Assembly (NCBI RefSeq): GCF_004348535.1
Contig: NZ_SMJX01000030.1
Span: forward strand, 1 to 44,806
Source of the DNA: Actinomadura sp. KC216
GTDB taxonomy: Bacteria; Actinomycetota; Actinomycetes; Streptosporangiales; Streptosporangiaceae
Direction of reading: 5' to 3'
Length of the DNA stretch: 44,806 bases
In this document: positions 32,383-39,402 of the stretch, piece by piece
Layout: every line of letters starts with the position of its first letter
Position numbering within the stretch: the first letter of the stretch is position 1
Notes under the pieces: model-generated
Seen by the model: only the letters and a program-made list of their open reading frames with translations
Databases searched by the model: none
Told to the model about the DNA's origin: nothing
Translations under genes and position numbers: made by a program

Positions 32383-32441
32383 AGGCGGTGCCGGTTCGTG
32401 CGTGTTCAGATCAGGCGACCGCCCTCACCGGCGGTCGTTTT
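32372..32441 (+). promoter_or_regulatory. trp attenuator (alternative hairpins and terminator)
   Basis: Segment 1 (GGCGCCGC, 32372-32379) pairs with segment 2 (GCGGTGCC, 32385-32392). Segment 2 (GGCGGT, 32384-32389) can instead pair with segment 3 (ACCGCC, 32418-32423). Segments 3 and 4 form the terminator: CGACCGCC (32416-32423), loop CTCACC, GGCGGTCG (32430-32437), TTTT (32438-32441). Segment 1 starts inside the third Trp codon, so a stalled ribosome would free segment 2 and prevent termination. Confidence 0.9.
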
Positions 32442-32486
32442 GCGTGTTACCCGCCTGGTGAGGGCCCGACATGAGGGGCCACCGCG

Positions 32487-34643
32487 GTGGAGACCGTCTC
32501 ACAGCAGCCGCTGACCAGCGAGTTCGTCACGACCGGGGGCGTACGGGTGAGCCGTACGGCCACCCCGGTCGACCCCGAGCGCAAGTCCGACGTGCTGAAC
32601 GCCCTCGTCGCCGCCGTGGGGGAGCGGCGCGGCGGCGTCCTCAGCTCCGGGATGGAGTATCCGGGCCGCTACAGCCGCTGGCACATGGCCTACACCGACC
32701 CCTGCGCGGAGATCGTCGCCCGCGGCCGGACGGTCGCCGTCCGGGCCCTCAACGAGCGGGGACGCGTCGTCCTGCCCGCCATGGCCGCCGTCCTCCGCGG
32801 CGTCGGCGAGGTCCGGGCCGACGAGCCCGGCCTCTTCGAGGTGTTCGTCCCCCCGGCGGAGGAGTTCTTCACCGAGGAGGAGCGCAGCCGCCAGCCGACC
32901 GTGTTCACCGCCCTGCGCGCCGTCGTCGGCCTGTTCGGCTGCGACGACCCGCACCTCGGCCTCTACGGGGCGTTCGGGTACGACCTGTCGCTGCAGTTCG
33001 AGCCGCTGCGGACCCGCCTGGAGCGCCCGGACGACCAGCGCGACCTCGTCCTGCACCTGCCCGACGAGCTCGTCGTCGTGGACCGCAAGCGCGAGACCTC
33101 GCACCGCCTCTCCTACGAGTTCGAGATCGGCGGCACGAGCACGGCGGGACTGCCGCGCGCCACCGAGCCGACGCCCGTCCCGGAGGCGCGGGCGGAGCTT
33201 CCGCCGCAGCCGGTGCCCGGCGTGTACGCGCAGACGGTGCGGGACGCGAAGGTGAAGTTCATCCGCGGCGACCTGTTCGAGGTGACGCCGGGGCACGCCA
33301 TGTACGGCCGGTGCGACGCGCCCGCCGCGTTCTTCGAGCGCCTCCGTGAGACCAACCCGGCCCCGTACGAGTTCATGTTCAACCTGGGGGAGGGCGAGTA
33401 CCTGGTCGGCGCGTCGCCGGAGATGTTCGTCCGGGTCGCCGGCGACCGGGTCGAGACGTGCCCGATCGCCGGGACGATCAAGCGCGGCGCCGACGCGCTG
33501 GAGGACGCCGAGCAGATCCGCGCGATCCTGTCGTCCGCCAAGGACGAGTCGGAGCTGACCATGTGCACCGACGTGGACCGCAACGACAAGTCGCGGATCT
33601 GCGTGCCCGGCAGCGTGCGCGTCCTCGGCCGCCGGCAGATCGAGATCTACTCGCGGCTGATCCACACCGTCGACCACATCGAGGGACGGCTGCGCCCCGG
33701 GTTCGACGCGCTCGACGCGTTCCTCACCCACATGTGGGCGGTCACCGTCACCGGCGCGCCGAAGACGTGGGCGATGCAGTTCATCGAGGACCACGAGGAG
33801 TCGCCGCGCCGCTGGTACGGCGGCGCGGTCGGGTGCATCGGCTTCGACGGGTCGATGAACACGGGACTGACGCTGCGGACGGCGCAGATCCGCGACGGGA
33901 TCGCGACGGTCCGGGCCGGGGCGACGCTGCTGTACGACTCCGACCCCGACGAGGAGGAGCGCGAGACGCACCTCAAGGCCAGCGCGCTGCTCGGCGCGCT
34001 CGCCGAGTCCCAGGAGGGCGGCGCCGACGCCGGGCCGCGTGAGGAGCCGGAGCGGCAGGGGGACGGGCTGAAGGTGCTGCTCGTCGACCACGAGGACTCG
34101 TTCGTCAACACCCTCGCCGACTACTTCCGCCAGCAGGGCGCCGACGTCGTGACCCTCCGGCACGGGTTCCCGGCGCGGATGCTGGACGAGCACGCGCCCG
34201 ACCTGGTCGTCCTGTCTCCGGGGCCGGGCCGTCCCGAGGACTTCGCCGCCCACGCCCTCCTGGACGCCCTGGACGAGCGGAACCTCCCGGTCTTCGGCGT
34301 CTGCCTCGGCCTGCAGGCGATGGTGGAGCACGCGGGCGGCGAGCTGACGCTGCTGCCCGAGCCGTCCCACGGAAAGCCCGGCCAGGTCAAGGTCGCCGGC
34401 GGAGCGCTGTTCGACGGCCTCCCGGACGAGTTCACCGCGGCCCGCTACCACTCGCTGCACGCCACGCCCGACCGGGTGAAGGGGTTCCAGGTGACGGCGC
34501 TGACCGGCGACGTCGTGATGGCGATCGAGGCCCCGGAGCGGCGGCGCTGGGCGGTGCAGTTCCACCCGGAGTCCATCCTCACCGCGGCGGGCGGCGCCGG
34601 GCACCGGATCGTGGCCAACGTCCTGAGGCTGAGCCGTCCCTAG
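32487..34643 (+). CDS. trpE: Fused anthranilate synthase, TrpE-TrpG
   Basis: 718 residues from GTG 32487. Residues 1-505 are the TrpE chorismate-binding component: GLYGAFGYDLSLQFEPL, GDLFEVTPGHAMYG, VGASPEMFVRV, CPIAGTIKRGADALED, ELTMCTDVDRNDKSRIC and GGAVGCIGFDGSMNTGLTLR. From about 527 a class I glutamine amidotransferase follows: VLLVDHEDSFVNTLADYFR, GVCLGLQAMVEH with the nucleophile Cys near 605, and QFHPES with the catalytic His near 692. It makes anthranilate from chorismate and glutamine. Such fusions occur in some actinobacteria and alphaproteobacteria. The other trp genes are not here. Expression is controlled by the attenuator upstream. Confidence 0.95.
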   Translation: METVSQQPLTSEFVTTGGVRVSRTATPVDPERKSDVLNALVAAVGERRGGVLSSGMEYPGRYSRWHMAYTDPCAEIVARGRTVAVRALNERGRVVLPAMAAVLRGVGEVRADEPGLFEVFVPPAEEFFTEEERSRQPTVFTALRAVVGLFGCDDPHLGLYGAFGYDLSLQFEPLRTRLERPDDQRDLVLHLPDELVVVDRKRETSHRLSYEFEIGGTSTAGLPRATEPTPVPEARAELPPQPVPGVYAQTVRDAKVKFIRGDLFEVTPGHAMYGRCDAPAAFFERLRETNPAPYEFMFNLGEGEYLVGASPEMFVRVAGDRVETCPIAGTIKRGADALEDAEQIRAILSSAKDESELTMCTDVDRNDKSRICVPGSVRVLGRRQIEIYSRLIHTVDHIEGRLRPGFDALDAFLTHMWAVTVTGAPKTWAMQFIEDHEESPRRWYGGAVGCIGFDGSMNTGLTLRTAQIRDGIATVRAGATLLYDSDPDEEERETHLKASALLGALAESQEGGADAGPREEPERQGDGLKVLLVDHEDSFVNTLADYFRQQGADVVTLRHGFPARMLDEHAPDLVVLSPGPGRPEDFAAHALLDALDERNLPVFGVCLGLQAMVEHAGGELTLLPEPSHGKPGQVKVAGGALFDGLPDEFTAARYHSLHATPDRVKGFQVTALTGDVVMAIEAPERRRWAVQFHPESILTAAGGAGHRIVANVLRLSRP

Positions 34644-34895
34644 TCCCAAAGCAGGAGGGACGGCAGGGCGAAATGGTCCTCTGGGTCCTATCGCGACCCA
34701 GCGCGCAAGGGAAGACTGGGTGACCGGCCACGGCGCCGCCCTTCCGCGACGCAGTGATCGCCGTTATCCCAGCGGAGAGGGGAGTAATCCCCTCTCCGCA
34801 CCCGGGGTCCGTGCTGTGGGGTACATAACAGCCTTTTCGGACATCCGAAACGCGATGCCCGTTTCCGGGCCCTCTCCGGGGGGATCCCGGCCGCC
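34644..34895. other. Intergenic region with a perfect GTAA-loop hairpin
   Basis: Follows trpE. Holds a perfect 12-bp stem GCGGAGAGGGGA / TCCCCTCTCCGC (34772-34783 with 34788-34799) capped by GTAA, a GNRA tetraloop. No T-run follows, so it may be a processing or stability element rather than an intrinsic terminator. The AT-rich zone at 34815-34845 could hold the promoter of the small membrane protein. Confidence 0.5.
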
Positions 34896-35042
34896 ATGAT
34901 GACGATTCTGTGGCTCATCGCCGTGATCCTGGTCATCGCCGGGGTCTATGTGATCCTCGCCCGCCGCGAACTGATCTTCGGCATCGTGCTGATCGTGGTC
35001 GGGCTGCTCGTCGGCCCGGGAGGGGTGAGCATCTTCAACTGA
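34896..35042 (+). CDS. GPGG-motif small membrane protein
   Basis: 48 residues: two hydrophobic helices (ILWLIAVILVIAGVYVIL and LIFGIVLIVVGLLVG) joined by a basic turn (ARRE), ending in the conserved GPGGVSIFN. This matches the actinobacterial family of small membrane proteins named for the GPGG motif; function unknown. A G-rich tract (GGGGGGAT) about 12 bases upstream may serve as ribosome binding site. ATG 34899 is an equally good start. Confidence 0.85.
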   Translation: MMTILWLIAVILVIAGVYVILARRELIFGIVLIVVGLLVGPGGVSIFN

Positions 35043-35082
35043 CCCCGCCCCCGCCCTCGTGGCGGCACGCCGGGACGGAACG

Positions 35083-35099
35083 CTGACATGGGTTGTCAG
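35083..35099. promoter_or_regulatory. CTGACA-N5-TGTCAG inverted repeat
   Basis: A perfect 6-bp-arm inverted repeat 24 bases upstream of the SDR start, in the promoter position. Probable repressor operator; the regulator is not adjacent. Confidence 0.5.
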
Positions 35100-35122
35100 G
35101 TTTCGGTGCCAGCATCGTCCCC

Positions 35123-36058
35123 ATGAGCAGTGCCACCACACAGAACACCCCGCTGGCAGGAAAGATCGCCCTGGTCGCGGGCGGGACGCGCGGCGCGGGA
35201 CGCGGCATCGCCGTGGAGTTCGGCGCCGCCGGCGCGACCGTGTACGTGACCGGACGCTCCACCCGGGCGGACCGCTCGGAGATGGACCGTCCCGAGACCA
35301 TAGAGGAGACCGCTGAGCTGGTGACGGCCGCGGGCGGCGAGGGAATCGCCGTCCGGGTCGACCACCTCGACCCGGAGCAGGTCGCCGCGCTCGTCGCGCG
35401 CATCGACGCCGAGCAGGGCCGGCTGGACGTCCTCGTCAACGACGTCTGGGGCTCGGACCGCTACTTCGAGTTCGGCAAGCCGCTGTGGGAGCAGTCCCTC
35501 GACGGCGGGCTGCGGATGCTGCGGCTCGGCATCGACACCCACGCCATCACCAGCCACCGCGCCCTGCCGCTGCTGATCCGCGAGCCCGGCGGCCTCGTGA
35601 TCGAGATGACCGACGGGACCGCCGAGTACAACGCGGCGTACCGCAAGGACGTCGGCTACTTCTACGACCTCGTCAAGAGCGCCGTGATCAGGATGGCGCT
35701 CGCCCAGTCCGAGGAGATCGCGCAGTACGGGGCGACGGCACTGGCGCTGACGCCCGGGTGGCTGCGCTCGGAGGCGATGCTCGACAACTTCGGCGTCACC
35801 GAGGCGAACTGGCGCGACGCGACCAAGGTCGTCCCGCACTTCGCGATCTCGGAGTCCCCGGCGTACGTGGGACGGGCCGTCGCGGCGCTCGCCGCCGACC
35901 CGGACCGGGCCCGCTGGAACGGCGCGTCGCTGTCCAGCGGCGGGCTCGCGAAGGAGTACGGCTTCACCGACGCCGACGGCAGCCGCCCCGACGCCTGGCG
36001 CTACCTCGTCGAGGTGCAGGACAAGGGGCTGCCCGCCGACGTCACCGGCTACCGCTGA
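35123..36058 (+). CDS. Short-chain dehydrogenase/reductase
   Basis: 311 residues from ATG 35123 (the longer frame lacks a ribosome binding site). Rossmann NAD(P) site GGTRGAGRGIA near the N-terminus; an Arg in VTGRSTRA suggests NADP preference; LDVLVNDVWGSD replaces the usual NNAG; catalytic YDLVK gives the Y-x-x-x-K pair, while the usual catalytic Ser region reads EMTDGTAEYN, so Thr may substitute. The C-terminus has LSSGGLAKEYGFTDADG. Substrate unknown. A perfect inverted repeat lies just upstream. It is followed 70 bases later by the ChaB gene, which has its own promoter. Confidence 0.88.
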   Translation: MSSATTQNTPLAGKIALVAGGTRGAGRGIAVEFGAAGATVYVTGRSTRADRSEMDRPETIEETAELVTAAGGEGIAVRVDHLDPEQVAALVARIDAEQGRLDVLVNDVWGSDRYFEFGKPLWEQSLDGGLRMLRLGIDTHAITSHRALPLLIREPGGLVIEMTDGTAEYNAAYRKDVGYFYDLVKSAVIRMALAQSEEIAQYGATALALTPGWLRSEAMLDNFGVTEANWRDATKVVPHFAISESPAYVGRAVAALAADPDRARWNGASLSSGGLAKEYGFTDADGSRPDAWRYLVEVQDKGLPADVTGYR

Positions 36059-36075
36059 CGCTGGGATTTGCTCCT

Positions 36076-36100
36076 GTTTCAGATGGTTTGAGGCGGTTAT
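36076..36100 (+). promoter_or_regulatory. SigB-like promoter of chaB
   Basis: GTTT (36076-36079), 15-base spacer, GGTTAT (36095-36100); the actinobacterial SigB/SigF-type consensus is GTTT-N14-16-GGGTAT, one mismatch. It lies 28 bases before the chaB ATG. Confidence 0.55.
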
Positions 36101-36127
36101 GGCTCCAGTGACCTGGAAGGAGGAGCC

Positions 36128-36532
36128 ATGCCGATGATGACCAAGAGCGGCAAGCTGCGGATGCAGGAGCTCCCCAGCACGCTCCAGCGCTCCCCGAAGG
36201 AGGCCCAGGAGACCTTCGCCAAGGCCCACGACTCCGCGGTCGAGACCTACGGGGAGGGGGAGCGGGCGCACCGCACCGCCTATTCGGCGCTCAAGCACAA
36301 GTTCGAGAAGCGCGGCGACCGCTGGCTCCCGAAGGGCCGCAAGGGCCCGTCCGACCCGCGGGCCAAGGACCCCCAGGCCCGCCGCGGGCGCGGGAAGAGC
36401 TTCGGCGGCGTGGACGTCGAGGGCAGCAGCAAGAAGGAGCTGTACGACCGCGCGGCCGGCCTCGACGTGCAGGGCCGCTCGAAGATGACCAAGGAAGAAC
36501 TCGCCGAGGCGATCGCGCGCAAGCAGGGCTAG
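36128..36532 (+). CDS. chaB: ChaB family protein with Rho-N-like tail
   Basis: 134 residues, strong AAGGAGGAG upstream of ATG 36128. Residues about 12-70 match ChaB: LPSTLQRSPKEAQETFAKAHDSAVETYGEG followed by AHRTAYSALKHKFEKRGDRWLP. The linker is basic and the C-terminus (SSKKELYDRAAGLDVQGRSKMTKEELAEAI) looks like a Rho-N/SAP-like helical domain that may bind nucleic acid. ChaB was named as a cation-transport regulator, but its real role is unclear. The SigB-like promoter suggests stress induction. The next gene follows by 29 bases and is probably co-transcribed. Confidence 0.87.
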   Translation: MPMMTKSGKLRMQELPSTLQRSPKEAQETFAKAHDSAVETYGEGERAHRTAYSALKHKFEKRGDRWLPKGRKGPSDPRAKDPQARRGRGKSFGGVDVEGSSKKELYDRAAGLDVQGRSKMTKEELAEAIARKQG

Positions 36533-36561
36533 CCGCGGCCGGGACGAGGAGGCGAACGGCC

Positions 36562-37242
36562 ATGCCCATGGACGAACGCACCAAGGCCACCGTCCGGACC
36601 CTGCTGGACCGGCACCCGGACGGCTACGTCGCCGAGGCCACCGGCTTCACGGTGACCAACACGGCGGCGGGGCTGTTCCGGCTGCTGGTCCTGGCGATCC
36701 TCGCCGACGACGGCGCGCCGTCGCGGGCCGCCGTCGACGCGACCCGCGCCCTGCTGGACCGGCACTGGGACAGCGCGCCCGAGATGGCGAAGTCGGACGA
36801 GGGCGAACGGTCCGAGGTCATCGACCGCGCGGGCTACGACGGTGCCGAGCAGGCGTCCCGGCGGCTGGGCGAGGCCACCCGCCTCGTCATGGACCGCTAC
36901 GGCGGCGACCTGCAGCGGCTCCGGGCGGCGGCGGACGGCGACGCCGGGCGGCTGCGCGACCTCCTCCGGGAGATCCCCGGGATGGACGACGCCGGCCTGA
37001 CGGTGTTCCTGCGCGAGGCGCAGATGTTCTGGCCGGAGGCCGGGCCCTTCGTCGACGAGCGCGCGGCCGCCGCCGCCGAGCGGCTCGGCCTGCCGTCCGA
37101 CCCCGGCGAGCTGCTGGAGGACGTGGCCAGGGGCGGCGGCGAGGAGAAGCTGTCCTGGCTGGTGGGCGCCCTCGCGCTCGCCGACGTGCACGACGAGTAC
37201 GACGGCATCCGCCGCACGGCCGAGGCCGCCGCCCGCGCCTGA
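36562..37242 (+). CDS. Helix-hairpin-helix, endonuclease III-like uncharacterised protein
   Basis: 226 residues, GAGGAGG nine bases before ATG 36562. All-helical. The segment LLREIPGMDDAGLTVFLREAQMFWPEAGPFVDERA resembles the HhH region of HhH-GPD DNA glycosylases (L-x-x-I-P-G-x-x-x), and the N-terminal helical bundle also fits, but I see no catalytic Lys-Asp pair or FeS cysteines. Related actinobacterial proteins are labelled endonuclease. Following chaB and its stress-type promoter, a role in stress or DNA maintenance is plausible but unproven. Confidence 0.7.
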   Translation: MPMDERTKATVRTLLDRHPDGYVAEATGFTVTNTAAGLFRLLVLAILADDGAPSRAAVDATRALLDRHWDSAPEMAKSDEGERSEVIDRAGYDGAEQASRRLGEATRLVMDRYGGDLQRLRAAADGDAGRLRDLLREIPGMDDAGLTVFLREAQMFWPEAGPFVDERAAAAAERLGLPSDPGELLEDVARGGGEEKLSWLVGALALADVHDEYDGIRRTAEAAARA

Positions 37243-37287
37243 CGCCGGCGCGCCGGGCTCCCCGCGCCATTCGCCGCCGCGCCCGGA

Positions 37288-38259
37288 TCAGCGGGACGCG
37301 TACAGCTCCGCGAGCCGGGCGGCGGCGCCCGCCATCCGCTCCCGCAGCTCCGGCGGCGCGAGGACCTCGACCTCCGGCCCGAACCGCATCAGCTCCGACG
37401 CCGCGACCACCATCGACTCGATGGGAAGCGTCGTCACCACCCATCCCTCCGCGTCGGGCTCACCGGCGTCCTCCTGCGCCCGCCGCGCCGCGTACGGCTC
37501 GACGGCGTAGCGCAGCATCCGCATCCCGGCCGGCGACAGCCGGACGGTGATCTCCTCCCGCAGCATCGACCGCACGAACGACGCGGCCTGCTCCCGCCAG
37601 TGCGCGGCGAGGTCGAAGTCCTCGTCGCGGTCGAAGCGGGCCCCGGTCGGCCGGACGCCGGCGACCCGGTCGACCCGGTAGGTGCGCGGCCTGCCGCCGA
37701 CCCGCGCGACGAGGTACCAGGTGCCGTTCTTCAGCACCAGCCCGTAGGGCTCGACCGTCCGCGTGACCTCGGCGTCCTTGCGGCGGTAGCGCAGCTCGAC
37801 CGGCTCGTCCTCCCAGACGGCGCGGGCGAGGTCGCGCAGCAGCGGCGGCGGGCCGGACTCGCCGAACCAGCCCGGCGCGTCCAGGTGGAACCGCTGGCCC
37901 GCCCGCGACGGCGCGTCCCGCAGCGAGGCGGGCAGCGCCGCGAGGACCTTCAGCTCCGCCGCGGCCACCGCGTCGCCGCGCCCCATGTCGTCGGCCGGGC
38001 CCGGCAGCCCGGACAGGAACAGCGCCTCCGCCTCCTCGCGGGTGAGCCCGGTCAGCCGCGTCCGGTACCCGCCGACGAGCCGGTACCCGCCGGCGCGGCC
38101 CTGCTCGGCGTACACCGGGACCCCGGCCGCCGACAGCGCCTCCATGTCCCGGTAGACGGTGCGCTCGGACACCTCCAGCTCCCGCGCCAGCTCGCCCGCC
38201 GTCATCGTCTCCCGCGACTGCAGGAGCAGCACCATCGAGATCAACCGAGCCGCCCGCAC
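37288..38259 (-). CDS. HTH-WYL transcriptional regulator (YafY type)
   Basis: 323 residues from a GTG at 38259. N-terminal HTH_11 winged helix: RLISMVLLLQSRETMTAGELARELEVSERTVYRDMEALSAAGVPVY (4-50), GRAGGYRLVGGYR. A WYL domain follows (about 140-220: LRYRRKDAEVTRTVEPYGLVLKNGTWYLVARV, with the W-Y-L signature in TWYLVA), then the WCX extension. WYL domains sense ligands such as nucleic-acid fragments. It is divergent from the adenosine-deaminase gene; a CAGGAACG...CGTTCCTG inverted repeat in the shared intergenic region is a likely operator. Confidence 0.92.
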   Translation of the reverse strand: MRAARLISMVLLLQSRETMTAGELARELEVSERTVYRDMEALSAAGVPVYAEQGRAGGYRLVGGYRTRLTGLTREEAEALFLSGLPGPADDMGRGDAVAAAELKVLAALPASLRDAPSRAGQRFHLDAPGWFGESGPPPLLRDLARAVWEDEPVELRYRRKDAEVTRTVEPYGLVLKNGTWYLVARVGGRPRTYRVDRVAGVRPTGARFDRDEDFDLAAHWREQAASFVRSMLREEITVRLSPAGMRMLRYAVEPYAARRAQEDAGEPDAEGWVVTTLPIESMVVAASELMRFGPEVEVLAPPELRERMAGAAARLAELYASR

Positions 38260-38272
38260 GCCCCCTGTCTAC

Positions 38273-38300
38273 CAGGAACGCCACCCTTGGACCGTTCCTG
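38273..38300. promoter_or_regulatory. Inverted-repeat operator between WYL and ADA genes
   Basis: CAGGAACG (38273-38280), 12-base spacer, CGTTCCTG (38293-38300): perfect 8-bp arms with centres two helical turns apart, in the 108-base gap between the divergent genes. Likely site of the WYL regulator. Confidence 0.55.
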
Positions 38301-38355
38301 ACAATTTCGTGGCAGCTTCGCCCGGATCGCCTTCCGGACCGCGCGGTCGGGCTGT

Positions 38356-38361
38356 TAGCTT
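38356..38361 (+). promoter_or_regulatory. -10 box of the ADA gene, leaderless
   Basis: TAGCTT ends six bases before the GTG start at 38368; a weak -35 TTCCGG lies 18 bases upstream (38332-38337). No Shine-Dalgarno sequence precedes the start. Confidence 0.5.
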
Positions 38362-38367
38362 CGCGGC

Positions 38368-39402
38368 GTGCTCACCGGAACAACCTCCATCGAAGCGTTC
38401 ATCGACGCCCTGCCGAAGGTCGAGCTGCACGTCCACCTCGTGGGCTCCGCCTCCGTCCCGACCGTGCTCGAACTCGCCCGCCGCCACCCCGACGGACCCG
38501 TCCCGGTGGACGAGCGCGAGCTGCGCGCCTTCTACGAGTTCCGCGACTTCCCGCACTTCGCCGAGGTGTACGAGGCGGTGTCCGGCCTCGTCCGGACGCC
38601 GGAGGACGTCGGGACGCTCGTGTCCGGCACCGCCCGCGACCTCGCCGCCCAGAACGTCCGGTACGTCGAGCTGACCGTCACCCCGTACACCCACCAGCGC
38701 GCCGGGATGCCGATGCCCGCGATCACCGAGGCGCTCGACCACGCGGTCCGCGAGGCCCGCGAGCGGCTCGGCGTCCGCGTCGCCTACATCTTCGACATCC
38801 CCGGCGAGTTCGGCGCCGAGGGCGCCCGCGGCACCCTCGACCACGCGCTCCGGCACCCGCCGGAGGCGCTCGTCGGGTTCGGCCTCGGCGGCATCGAGCA
38901 GATGCGCCCGCCGCACCGGGACGCGTTCCGCGACGCGTTCGCCGCCGCCCGCGCCGCCGGGCTGCGCAGCCTCCCGCACGCCGGCGAGATGACCGGTCCC
39001 GAGACGATCTGGGAGGCCGTCGAGGGCCTGCGCGCCGAGCGGATCGGCCACGGCACCAGCTGCCTGGACGATCCGCGCCTCGTCGCGCACCTGCGCGAGA
39101 CGCGGATCCCGCTCGAAGTGTGCCCGACGTCCAACGTGTGCACCGGGCAGGTCGCCTCCCTCGCCGAGCACCCGCTGCCGCGGATGCTGGACGAGGGCCT
39201 GTTCCTCACGCTGAACAGCGACGACCCGCCGATGTTCGACACGACCCTCACCGGCGAGTACCGCATCGCCGCCGAGGTGTTCGGGCTCGGCCGCGACGGC
39301 CTGGCGTCCCTGGCCCGCAACGCCGTGACCGCCTCGTCGCTGGACGAGGAGTCCCGCCGTGCGATCCTCGCCGACATCGACGCCGTGACAGGGCCCGCCT
39401 AG
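38368..39402 (+). CDS. Adenosine deaminase-family amidohydrolase
   Basis: 344 residues from GTG 38368. Metal and catalytic motifs: HVH (21-23, in VELHVHLVGSAS), PHAGE (His204, Glu207), ERIGHGT, CPTSN and LNSDDPPMF (metal Asp). This is the ADA/AMP-deaminase barrel that hydrolytically deaminates purine nucleosides. The usual HLHLDG is HVHLVG here, so the Asp that normally follows the HxH motif is missing; substrate may be a modified purine or aminofutalosine-like compound rather than adenosine. It is divergent from the WYL regulator and ends on a CTAG shared with the convergent DUF1266 gene. Confidence 0.9.
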   Translation: MLTGTTSIEAFIDALPKVELHVHLVGSASVPTVLELARRHPDGPVPVDERELRAFYEFRDFPHFAEVYEAVSGLVRTPEDVGTLVSGTARDLAAQNVRYVELTVTPYTHQRAGMPMPAITEALDHAVREARERLGVRVAYIFDIPGEFGAEGARGTLDHALRHPPEALVGFGLGGIEQMRPPHRDAFRDAFAAARAAGLRSLPHAGEMTGPETIWEAVEGLRAERIGHGTSCLDDPRLVAHLRETRIPLEVCPTSNVCTGQVASLAEHPLPRMLDEGLFLTLNSDDPPMFDTTLTGEYRIAAEVFGLGRDGLASLARNAVTASSLDEESRRAILADIDAVTGPA

